A DNA stretch of 8,421 nt from Candidatus Hydrogenedentota bacterium (GTDB lineage: Bacteria; UBA8481; J006). Below the pieces are notes generated by a model that was not told where the DNA came from, ran no database searches, and saw nothing but the letters and a program-made list of their open reading frames with translations. Within the stretch, counting starts at the first letter, position 1. Every line of letters starts with the position of its first letter. The stretch spans positions 1-8,421 of the forward strand of contig RFFU01000059.1 in the NCBI GenBank assembly GCA_003697085.1. The letters are read 5' to 3'. The translations under genes were made by a program, and so were the position numbers. Below are positions 1-5,571 of the stretch, one piece after another.

Positions 1-99
<99 letters not shown>

Positions 100-180
100 C
101 AGGAGCCCTTTCTCGCCGTTCCACGCGCCGAATCTCGAGAAGGTCCCGCCTCCGCCGAAGCGCCTGGGAGACTCCCCGAT

Positions 181-207
181 GCCCCGCCCGCCGAAAGCGG
201 GCGAGGC
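181..207 (+). terminator. Strong GC hairpin after the P-II gene, possible terminator
   Basis: CGCCCGC (185-191) pairs perfectly with GCGGGCG (197-203) around a CGAAA loop. After one C/A mismatch, three more pairs (181-183 with 205-207) extend the stem. It lies 82 bp past the P-II stop codon and before the promoter-like sequence of the kinase gene. No T-run follows, only a pyrimidine-rich C/T tract, so it is not a classical intrinsic terminator. It could attenuate read-through or protect the 3' end of the P-II transcript. Confidence 0.4.
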
Positions 208-230
208 GTATTCGCCCTCTCTTCCCCCTC

Positions 231-259
231 TTGCCAATTCCCCTCCCCACGACTACCCT
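231..259 (+). promoter_or_regulatory. Putative sigma-70-type promoter of the kinase operon
   Basis: TTGCCA (231-236, 5 of 6 matches to the -35 consensus) is followed by a 17-bp spacer and TACCCT (254-259), which keeps the conserved T, A and final T of the -10 box. Transcription would begin about 6-8 bp later, at or next to the ATG at 266, giving a leaderless mRNA. No Shine-Dalgarno sequence precedes that ATG, which agrees. The call rests on consensus matching only. Confidence 0.45.
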
Positions 260-265
260 GAACTT

Positions 266-1960
266 ATGAAGACCGAAATTCCAGGAACAATCCTCGGACT
301 CGTTCGCAGTCTCTCCGGAGCCGCGCCGCCCAAAAAATTGCTCCACAAGATTCTCAATGCAGCCGTGCGGATCACACGCGCGGATACCGGGTCGATCATC
401 CTCATCGACCGGAGAACCTCCTCACTCTCAATCGAAGCCGCTCGGGGGTTCGCCGATCGGGTGGTCAAGGCGACGCGATTGGGAATCGGCGAGGGCATCA
501 CGGGATGGGTGGCCAAGCACGGCCGGAGCCTTCGCGTCGACGATGTCCGAACCGATCGCCGTTACGTACCCCTCAAGAAGAACATCCGCTCCGAAATGGC
601 CGCTCCCTTGATCATCGAGAAGACGGTCATCGGCGTCATCAACGTGGACAGTACGCGGAAGAAGGCCTTCACGAAGGAACAACAGGAGGCCCTCGAGACC
701 CTCGCCGCGATGTCCTCCCGCGTCATCGCCGATGCGCTCATTCACGACCGGCTCCGGAAACGTTCCGAACAGCTCGAAACCCTGGTGCGCATCGCCGGTA
801 AGATTTCCTCCATCGTCAACCTCGACCGTCTTCTCGAAGAAGTCACCTCCGCCGCCACCTCGCTTTTGGGGGCTCGGATGGCCGTCGTACGGCTTCTGAA
901 TCCCGCGCGCGATTCTCTCGTCATAGCCGCGGTTCACGGCGCTTCAAAGAAATACGCTAAGGATCCCCCGACCCCCGTCAAAAACTCCGTTCTCGGCAAG
1001 GTCCTCTTCTCCGGAAAACCATTGCTCGTTCCGGATATCGCCCATGAACGTCGCTTCCGCTTCAAGGAGATGGCCGTTCGTGAAGGCGTTCGCTCGATGA
1101 TCGCCGTGCCTCTTCACGTCGGAACGGAGCCGCTGGGGACCCTGGCGATCTACCATCCGGTGATCGACGGATTCCCCGAGGATTCCTTGACGATCGCGAC
1201 CGGGTTGGCCGGATTGGCGGCGGCCGCGATCCAGAATGCCCGCCTCTTCTCCAATGTCGTCGAAAGCGATGAACGGTTTCGGCTCGCCCAACTCCGCAAT
1301 ACGGCCAACGCAATGACGGCCGAACTCGCTCACGAAATCCGCAATCCCATCACCGTCGCCCGATTGCTCGTGATGGGCAAGCCCTCCGATCCTCCCGAGT
1401 TTCTCGGAAACGACGACCGGAATGTCATCATCCGGGAATTGGATCGCGTGGACGGGTTGATCTCCCGAATGTTGCAACGCGCCGGCGAGACAGCGGCTCC
1501 CTTCACCACCGTCGACCTCAATCTCGTCCTCTCCCAGGTCCTCGTCCCCGCCCGCGCCAAGGCCGCCACTCGTAACCTCTTGATCTCGTTCTCCAACTCC
1601 GCAAATCTCCCCCCCGTCCGCGCTCGAATGGACGACCTATGGCAAGCCTTCTCGAATCTTCTCGATAACGCCCTCGACGCCGCCCGCTCCTCCATCCACG
1701 TTTCTCTCCGCCCCGTCTCCCGGAAAAAAGCCGTCCAGGGGATTGAGGTCGTCTTCGAGGACGACGGGCCCGGACTTCCGGAAGACTTTCCGATCTTTGA
1801 ACCGATGGCGACGACGAAGAAACACGGAGTCGGAGTTGGACTCTTCTCCGTACGAAGACTCATTCTCGAACACGGCGGAACGATTCAGGCCGGGAACAGT
1901 CCGCGGTTGGGGGGAGCCCGTTTTCGAATCCGGCTGCCCGCGGCGGTGGCGTCCTCGTGA
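266..1960 (+). CDS. Soluble GAF-GAF sensor histidine kinase (two-component system)
   Basis: This is a complete 564-residue cytosolic histidine kinase without membrane segments. Two GAF domains (about residues 22-160 and 175-330) should bind a small molecule or another signal. They precede a HisKA dimerisation domain with the H-box AHEIRNPIT, phospho-acceptor His356. The HATPase_c domain follows, with an N-box (about 460-472, FSNLLDNALDAA), a G1 box DDGPGLP (499-505), an F-box Phe511 and a G2 box GVGVGL. All catalytic boxes are present, so the enzyme should be active. The ATG at 266 is chosen because the GAF domain begins soon after it, a promoter-like sequence ends 6 bp before it, and the in-frame extension upstream is proline-rich and overlaps the P-II gene. 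An ATG at 179 is a weaker alternative. The 3' end overlaps the next gene by 4 bp, and that gene encodes the likely phosphotransfer partner. The signal is unknown. The P-II neighbour hints at nitrogen or energy status, which is inference. Confidence 0.9.
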   Translation: MKTEIPGTILGLVRSLSGAAPPKKLLHKILNAAVRITRADTGSIILIDRRTSSLSIEAARGFADRVVKATRLGIGEGITGWVAKHGRSLRVDDVRTDRRYVPLKKNIRSEMAAPLIIEKTVIGVINVDSTRKKAFTKEQQEALETLAAMSSRVIADALIHDRLRKRSEQLETLVRIAGKISSIVNLDRLLEEVTSAATSLLGARMAVVRLLNPARDSLVIAAVHGASKKYAKDPPTPVKNSVLGKVLFSGKPLLVPDIAHERRFRFKEMAVREGVRSMIAVPLHVGTEPLGTLAIYHPVIDGFPEDSLTIATGLAGLAAAAIQNARLFSNVVESDERFRLAQLRNTANAMTAELAHEIRNPITVARLLVMGKPSDPPEFLGNDDRNVIIRELDRVDGLISRMLQRAGETAAPFTTVDLNLVLSQVLVPARAKAATRNLLISFSNSANLPPVRARMDDLWQAFSNLLDNALDAARSSIHVSLRPVSRKKAVQGIEVVFEDDGPGLPEDFPIFEPMATTKKHGVGVGLFSVRRLILEHGGTIQAGNSPRLGGARFRIRLPAAVASS

Positions 1961-3345
1961 AGCGAACAACGCTTCTGGCCATCGACGACGAGGAAGGAGT
2001 CCATTACTCTTTCCGCCGCGTCTTTCCCCCTGAGGTCACGCTCCACTCCGCGCTCAGCGGCAAGGAGGGACTTCAAAAGGTCCGCGAAGTGCGGCCCGAC
2101 GTCGCGCTTGTCGATATGAAATTGCCTGACACGGACGGACTGGCCTTGATCGATTCCATCCGCAAAATTTCGCCGCGAACCTCGATCATCATCATCACGG
2201 CCTATGCCACCGGACATACCACGATGGAGGCGATGGCACGGGGAGCCTTCGACTTCATCACCAAACCCTTCGATCTGCCGCTTCTTCTCGGAAGGATCGA
2301 GGAAGCCGCTTCCGTGGCGCGTTTCAAACGAGGGCCCGTGGGGCTTGGAAGCGGCGAGGAGACGAGTGATTCCGGGCCGGAGGGATTGGTGGGAATGTCG
2401 CCCGCGATGGCCGAGGTTTACAAACTCATCGGCCGCCTCGCTCCAACCCAAGAAACCGTCCTCATCCACGGGGAATCGGGAACGGGAAAGGAACTGGTCG
2501 CCCGCGCTATCATCCAACATTCGTCCCGGCGGGATGCCCCTTATCTTGCCATCAACTGCGCCGCTTTTCCGGAGACACTTCTGGAAGCGGAACTCTTCGG
2601 TTACGAGAAAGGAGCCTTTACGGGAGCGACGGCGCGAAGGGAGGGGAAGTTCGAGGCCTGCCAGGGCGGGACGATCCTTCTGGACGAGATCGGAGATATG
2701 CCGCTGCCTCTTCAGGCGAAACTCCTTCGTGTCCTTCAGGAAAAAGAAATCACCCGCCTCGGCTCCACCACCCCGATCAAACTCGACGTTCGTATCCTGG
2801 CAGCGACCCATCGCGACCTGAAACAAGCCGTGGCCGAAGGAAAATTCCGCCAGGATCTTTTCTACCGGCTTACCGCCGCCACGATCAGCCTTCCGCCCCT
2901 GCGGGAGCGCCGAGAAGACATCCCGCGCCTCGCGCGACACCTCGTTCGCCGCATCTGGCTCGAACTTCAACGCCCCCCGTCCCGTATGCCGAAACTCTCC
3001 TCCAAGGCGCTTCGTCAACTCGAACGCTACGACTGGCCGGGGAATGTCCGCGAACTCGAAAACGTTCTCCGCCAGACGCTTCTGACTTCCTCGACGGGAA
3101 CGATCCAGACGCTGGAAATCGACGAGGCGGGGCGATCCGGCGAGGAGGATCCGTTTCGAAGTCTTTTCAATGTCCTTTCCGATCAGGAGGCGATCCTCAA
3201 CATTGTCACGGAACGTTTCGTGGAACTGGCGCTCGAAAAGGAAGGTGGAAATCTCGCCGCCGCCGCGCGACGGCTCGGGCTTTCCCGGAACACCCTCCGC
3301 AAATACAAACAGCGCTTGGAGGAAAAGAAAGACGTCTCCTCTTGA
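1957..3345 (+). CDS. NtrC-family sigma-54-dependent response regulator
   Basis: This 462-residue protein has the full three-domain layout of NtrC-type activators. The receiver (about 1-115) has the acidic pair Asp10/Asp11, phospho-acceptor Asp53 ([11 protein letters not shown]), Thr81 and Lys103. The AAA+ domain (about 143-375) has Walker A GESGTGKE (172-179), the sigma-54-contacting GAFTGA loop (219-224), Walker [10 protein letters not shown] (about 239-247) and the conserved FRQDLFYRL segment (298-305). A Fis-type helix-turn-helix closes it (about 430-455, [21 protein letters not shown]). When phosphorylated it should oligomerise, hydrolyse ATP and open sigma-54 promoters. It starts with GTG inside the kinase gene (GTGA overlap), so translation is probably coupled and the pair forms one operon. 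I saw no convincing -24/-12 promoter in this window, so its targets probably lie elsewhere. It resembles NtrC/AtoC-like regulators in general, and the sequence alone does not justify a specific gene name. Confidence 0.95.
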   Translation: MKRTTLLAIDDEEGVHYSFRRVFPPEVTLHSALSGKEGLQKVREVRPDVALVDMKLPDTDGLALIDSIRKISPRTSIIIITAYATGHTTMEAMARGAFDFITKPFDLPLLLGRIEEAASVARFKRGPVGLGSGEETSDSGPEGLVGMSPAMAEVYKLIGRLAPTQETVLIHGESGTGKELVARAIIQHSSRRDAPYLAINCAAFPETLLEAELFGYEKGAFTGATARREGKFEACQGGTILLDEIGDMPLPLQAKLLRVLQEKEITRLGSTTPIKLDVRILAATHRDLKQAVAEGKFRQDLFYRLTAATISLPPLRERREDIPRLARHLVRRIWLELQRPPSRMPKLSSKALRQLERYDWPGNVRELENVLRQTLLTSSTGTIQTLEIDEAGRSGEEDPFRSLFNVLSDQEAILNIVTERFVELALEKEGGNLAAAARRLGLSRNTLRKYKQRLEEKKDVSS

Positions 3346-3383
3346 TCGGATCCATCTTCCGAAAAACCGTGAGTTCCGGATGC

Positions 3384-3426
3384 GCCCCCGCACTTTCAGG
3401 GGGCCCGGCAAACTGCGGCCTTTTTT
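3384..3426 (+). terminator. Intrinsic terminator of the kinase/regulator operon
   Basis: An imperfect hairpin at 3402-3420 (GGCC CGGCA / TGCGGCC, two bulges, AAC loop) runs straight into six T residues (3421-3426), as expected for rho-independent termination on the + strand. Just upstream, and competing for the same bases, GCCCCC (3384-3389) can pair with GGGGGC (3399-3404). The site lies between convergent genes: the regulator ends at 3345, and the minus-strand prepilin gene ends at 3459. The second hairpin may also serve the minus strand, but the nearest T-run in that direction (complement of 3362-3366) is 17 bp away. Confidence 0.6.
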
Positions 3427-3458
3427 CGCTATACCTCCGCCCTTTCACTCCGTGAAGA

Positions 3459-3665
3459 TCAGTAGACCCCGGCGGAAAGCGACGCCGAACTCTCCGAAAC
3501 CGTCTCGGGAGTCAGAGCATCTTGGTACAACTTTCGCACATCAGGAAGAATGTACATTGCAAACGCCAAGATCATCACGGCGATAAGCCCCAGGATTAAT
3601 CCGTATTCCACCATTCCCTGGCCACGGCCTTCTCGCTCCTTCGTCCCACGAATCAAATCACGCAC
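3459..3665 (-). CDS. flp: Flp/Fap-type (class IVb) prepilin-like small protein
   Basis: The gene encodes 68 residues. A short charged leader (residues 1-15, ending GRG) is followed by QGMVEYGLILGLIAVMILAF. This fits the class IVb prepilin rule of a glycine followed by four residues and then Glu-Tyr, so the predicted cleavage is Gly15/Gln16, leaving a mature peptide of 53 residues with Glu20 and Tyr21. The hydrophobic helix spans about 17-43, and a short hydrophilic tail follows. Known Flp pilins are cleaved by a TadV/CpaA-type peptidase and assembled by the Tad secretion machine on the cell envelope. The start is GTG, 8 bp inside the end of the preceding HAMP-like gene, with GAGGG 8 bp before it as a possible ribosome site. 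No tad/cpa genes are visible here, so this is an orphan copy. It could also be a pseudopilin-like membrane peptide. The family assignment is firm; the role is not. Confidence 0.82.
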   Translation of the reverse strand: MRDLIRGTKEREGRGQGMVEYGLILGLIAVMILAFAMYILPDVRKLYQDALTPETVSESSASLSAGVY

Positions 3666-4158
3666 CGGTCTCGCCCTCTTCTCTCTTTCCGGCTTCTTCC
3701 TCCTCCACCTCAGGCTCGATGATCTGACAGCGGGAAATAAGGCGATTCAGTGAGAAGACGAGCGGATCCACGAGATCCCCCCGCCGGGTCCGGATCCCCT
3801 GCAACCGCCCGTCCTCCAACATTCGATCCACGTCACTCTTGATGCGATAGAGCGGCCCCGCGATCCTGTGACTCAAGGCCAGAGCATAAAAACCGGCGAC
3901 GGCCATCGTCAGGAGGCTCACCATCACCGTGAACGCCGTCGCTTCGACCGCTTGATCTAAAACGGGTTTCAATTCCTCCGGCGGAACAAAGGCCAAGACG
4001 AACTTGATCGTCATCAAAAGCCGCAGAATCAGCCCCGCGAAGACCACAAAGAGAAATCCACATCCGACGATGACCGACCAGAAGATCCGCCACTGAATCG
4101 CGGGATCGACGATGCGGATCTTCCGCCGAACCCTCACTCGCTCTGTTCCACTCTCCAT
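3658..4158 (-). CDS. Two-helix membrane protein with a C-terminal HAMP-like domain, no output domain
   Basis: From the ATG at 4158 the product has 166 residues. A basic N-terminus is followed by a first membrane helix (about 25-48), an external loop of about 25 residues, and a second helix (about 74-95). The following SHRIAGPLYRI segment and downstream heptads to about residue 143 look like a HAMP signal-relay domain, including its conserved proline. The tail (148-166) is strongly acidic. HAMP domains normally link a sensor to a kinase, cyclase or methyl-accepting domain, but here the protein ends right after it, so a partner protein is probably needed. The gene overlaps the prepilin gene by 8 bp, suggesting co-translation and a shared envelope role. 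The frame extends upstream to a GTG at 4260, but those residues come from the CACAGAG repeat. TAGAAT 8 bp before the 4158 ATG favours the shorter form. Function is unknown beyond the domain. Confidence 0.8.
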   Translation of the reverse strand: MESGTERVRVRRKIRIVDPAIQWRIFWSVIVGCGFLFVVFAGLILRLLMTIKFVLAFVPPEELKPVLDQAVEATAFTVMVSLLTMAVAGFYALALSHRIAGPLYRIKSDVDRMLEDGRLQGIRTRRGDLVDPLVFSLNRLISRCQIIEPEVEEEEAGKREEGETGA

Positions 4159-4166
4159 CGCGATCG

Positions 4167-4194
4167 ATTCTATTCCTTCACGAAGGAAAAACAA
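4167..4194 (-). promoter_or_regulatory. Putative promoter of the HAMP-like/prepilin unit
   Basis: Read on the minus strand, TTGTTT (4194-4189) is followed by a 16-bp spacer and TAGAAT (4172-4167, 5 of 6 matches to the -10 consensus). Only 8 bp separate TAGAAT from the ATG at 4158, so transcription would start at or within a base or two of the start codon. An AAGGA lies 15 bp before the ATG, too far for a normal ribosome site. The -35 match is weak. Confidence 0.4.
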
Positions 4195-4237
4195 CCAAAA
4201 CGAACCGGAGTTCCGCAGGTTCCGGAAAGAAGGATAC

Positions 4238-4266
4238 ACCACAGAGGCACCAGAGATCACAGAGAA
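4238..4266. repeat. CACAGAG-type inverted repeat, left arm
   Basis: The arm begins ACCACAGAGG and ends TCACAGAGAA. The same two blocks recur in inverted orientation at 4413-4452. The left arm lacks about 8-11 bp that the right arm has in the middle. Its bases overlap the upstream in-frame extension of the minus-strand HAMP-like gene, which is one reason for rejecting that extension. Repeats rich in CACAGAG and CACGGAG are scattered in intergenic regions of many bacterial genomes; whether this one is multicopy cannot be seen here. Confidence 0.75.
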
Positions 4267-4412
4267 TGAAATGGAAAAAGGAAGAGACCGGAAAAAGCCC
4301 GTGGATTTTACGCATTCGCTTTCTTCTTTTCCTTTCTTCCGTACTCGGAAAGGCCTCCCTTCACGTTTTACGCTTTCAGAAGACGACGTTCGCCGGTCTA
4401 TGCTCTCCTTCC
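4267..4412. other. Unassigned 146-bp segment between the repeat arms
   Basis: This segment is rich in A and C/T tracts and contains the block TTTTACGC twice (after GTGGA in the left half, after CACG in the right half). Open frames cross it on both strands, but none has a coherent protein, and they run through the repeat arms. I see no tRNA, transposase fragment or CRISPR-like unit. With its flanking inverted arms it could be a small non-autonomous element or a long-loop stem-loop RNA. The 130 bp after the right arm, up to the next promoter, hold nothing I can assign. Confidence 0.4.
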
Positions 4413-4452
4413 TTCTCTGTGACTTCTCCGTGTCCTTTGTGCCCTCTGTGGT
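4413..4452. repeat. CACAGAG-type inverted repeat, right arm
   Basis: Read on the minus strand it begins ACCACAGAGGGCAC and ends GTCACAGAGAA, matching both ends of the left arm. Between these blocks it carries an extra stretch including GGACACGGAG, so internally it also looks like short tandem variants of CACRGAG. The two arms could form a stem of about 25-29 imperfect pairs closing the intervening segment. Confidence 0.75.
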
Positions 4453-4560
4453 TTTCTCGTATGCAGCTTACAGGAGTCCGGAACGAGGATCTTTCGATGG
4501 AAACACCGTTCGCCGCGAAATCGTCTGGAAAAAGAGAGCACCAGAACCTCCTTTCCCTTG

Positions 4561-4589
4561 TCGACACTTCGAGAAGCCGGTGGTAAAAA
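4561..4589 (+). promoter_or_regulatory. Putative promoter of the membrane-protein gene pair
   Basis: TCGACA (4561-4566, 5 of 6 to the -35 consensus), a 17-bp spacer and TAAAAA (4584-4589, 4 of 6 to the -10 consensus) end 7 bp before the ATG at 4597. The start of transcription would fall on or next to the start codon. There is no clear Shine-Dalgarno sequence, as with the other unit starts in this window. Confidence 0.4.
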
Positions 4590-4596
4590 GCGCTGT

Positions 4597-5160
4597 ATGA
4601 TGCCGCTCTTTTCAGCCGTTCCCGCAGCCGTCTGGCTCGTCGCCGAGACGCTTATCGTCTTCCTCCTCGCCTGGTTCGAATCCCGCCTGACAGGAGGCTC
4701 CGTTCGAGGGACTTACGCGTCAACCACCTTCCTTTTTTTCCTCGGCTTCTTTCAAATCCTCCGCGGCCCCGCTCTCTATTCCTTTCTCTGGGGCTCTCCC
4801 TTCGGCCCGCGCCTTGCCTGGAACCTAATCTGTCTCGTCTGGGTTCTTCTCGAACTGTCAATGTTTCGCGGAATCCTCCGCGTCACATACGCCGCTCGGA
4901 CGCGTTTTCTTTCTCACACCACGCCCCCTCCTCCCGATCACCTTTTTCTTACCACGGGTTTCCTTTTCGCTCTTTTTACCGTGGCCTTCGAGTACGCCGT
5001 CGGAGCGACGCCGCGCCGACCGGAAATCGTCATCCTCCTCTCCTATTCGTTCGTTCGCGTCGCCGGGTTCGCCTGGTTACTGATCGAAAGCGCCATCGCC
5101 TACGCGCTCTTCAAGGCTTCCAAAACGGCGACGGAATTGCTATGTCGGATCCCCGCCTGA
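4597..5160 (+). CDS. Multi-pass membrane protein of unknown function
   Basis: I do not recognise this 187-residue protein. It is strongly hydrophobic, with about five likely membrane segments (roughly residues 8-26, 42-58, 73-92, 116-137 and 147-175). Arg/Lys clusters lie at 94-103 and 139-141, and there is a TTPPPPDH loop near 109-115. Odd acidic residues sit within or next to helices (Glu17, Glu86, Glu132, Glu165), which may be functional or structural. No enzyme motif or transporter signature is evident. The start is placed at the ATG at 4597, with a second ATG directly after it; an in-frame TTG at 4558 would add a non-hydrophobic leader and sits inside the promoter-like sequence. The gene overlaps the next small membrane gene by 19 bp, so the two probably make a pair or complex. 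High Leu/Phe content means distant homology would be hard to judge by eye. Confidence 0.75.
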   Translation: MMPLFSAVPAAVWLVAETLIVFLLAWFESRLTGGSVRGTYASTTFLFFLGFFQILRGPALYSFLWGSPFGPRLAWNLICLVWVLLELSMFRGILRVTYAARTRFLSHTTPPPPDHLFLTTGFLFALFTVAFEYAVGATPRRPEIVILLSYSFVRVAGFAWLLIESAIAYALFKASKTATELLCRIPA

Positions 5161-5528
5161 TCGCTGCTTTTGATCTCCTCTTTACCACGGCTCGACTTCA
5201 AGGATTGGCCTGGACGATAATCGATTTTCTGTGTGTCTTCTTCGTTCTTCGGATCGTGGATCAGATTCGGCTGCGTTTTCGGAAGCGGCGGGCCCGGGGC
5301 CGTTGGATTCTGGCCTCGCTCTCTTTGCTGGGACTTCCCGCAATCGCCCGTGTCGAAAATCGAAAGGGCTTCTTTGAGATCGAAGCCGTCTGTGTTACGC
5401 TTCAATTCGTCGCTCTGCTTCTCTGTACCTTTGATATCCCCTGTTTCCTCGAACTCCTGGACCGCCTCGAAAAACTCCGTTCCGACGGAGATTCTTCTCC
5501 GGAACAAGTTGCGCAAACACGAAATTGA
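5142..5528 (+). CDS. Small membrane protein of unknown function, paired with the upstream gene
   Basis: I do not recognise this 128-residue product. It has a hydrophobic segment at about 22-38, a very basic stretch (RLRFRKRRARGR, about 43-54), a second hydrophobic segment (about 55-69) and a third (about 82-98). A charged, possibly helical tail (104-128) follows, with an ELLDRLEKLRSD stretch. The basic loop should be cytoplasmic. The ATG at 5142 lies inside the last codons of the preceding gene, and GGAA lies 7 bp before it, so translation is likely coupled. The gene ends just 43 bp before clpC, and its stop codon lies inside a TTGACA sequence. Co-expression with clpC by read-through is possible, but no functional link can be claimed. 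The overlap and the continuous coding character argue that it is a real gene. Confidence 0.7.
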   Translation: MSDPRLIAAFDLLFTTARLQGLAWTIIDFLCVFFVLRIVDQIRLRFRKRRARGRWILASLSLLGLPAIARVENRKGFFEIEAVCVTLQFVALLLCTFDIPCFLELLDRLEKLRSDGDSSPEQVAQTRN

Positions 5529-5555
5529 CATCTTTCCCTCCAAAACGATTTCTGT

Positions 5556-5561
5556 TATGCT
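5556..5561 (+). promoter_or_regulatory. Putative -10 box directly before clpC
   Basis: TATGCT (4 of 6 matches to the -10 consensus) lies 10 bp before the ATG at 5572. The best -35 at normal spacing is only TTTCCC (5533-5538). A perfect TTGACA (5525-5530) lies 25 bp upstream, too far for ordinary sigma-70 use with this -10. No CtsR heptad repeats, CIRCE inverted repeat or sigma-32-type promoter were seen, so heat-shock control by those systems is not supported. Confidence 0.35.
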
Positions 5562-5571
5562 CACTTTCACT

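Noticed and set aside
1885-3411. 508-codon open frame on the minus strand opposite the response regulator
   Set aside because: It is an antisense shadow with no recognisable domain, created by rare use of codons whose complement is a stop; the opposite strand has a complete NtrC-type protein.
4159-4260. N-terminal extension of the HAMP-like protein from a GTG at 4260
   Set aside because: Part of these codons are the CACAGAG repeat, and a promoter-like TAGAAT sits directly before the ATG at 4158.
4267-4412. Possible CRISPR or integron attC site between the repeat arms
   Set aside because: There are only two inverted arms with no regular spacers, and no attC core-site consensus was seen.
4112-4600. 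Two plus-strand open frames through the repeat island
   Set aside because: They cross both repeat arms and the antisense HAMP-like gene start, and give low-complexity Arg/Ser/Phe-rich products without a plausible start signal.
5233-5571. In-frame N-terminal extension of ClpC from base 5233
   Set aside because: It runs over most of the preceding membrane-protein gene in another frame and is unlike any ClpC N-terminus. The family start LTERAKRVL follows the ATG at 5572.
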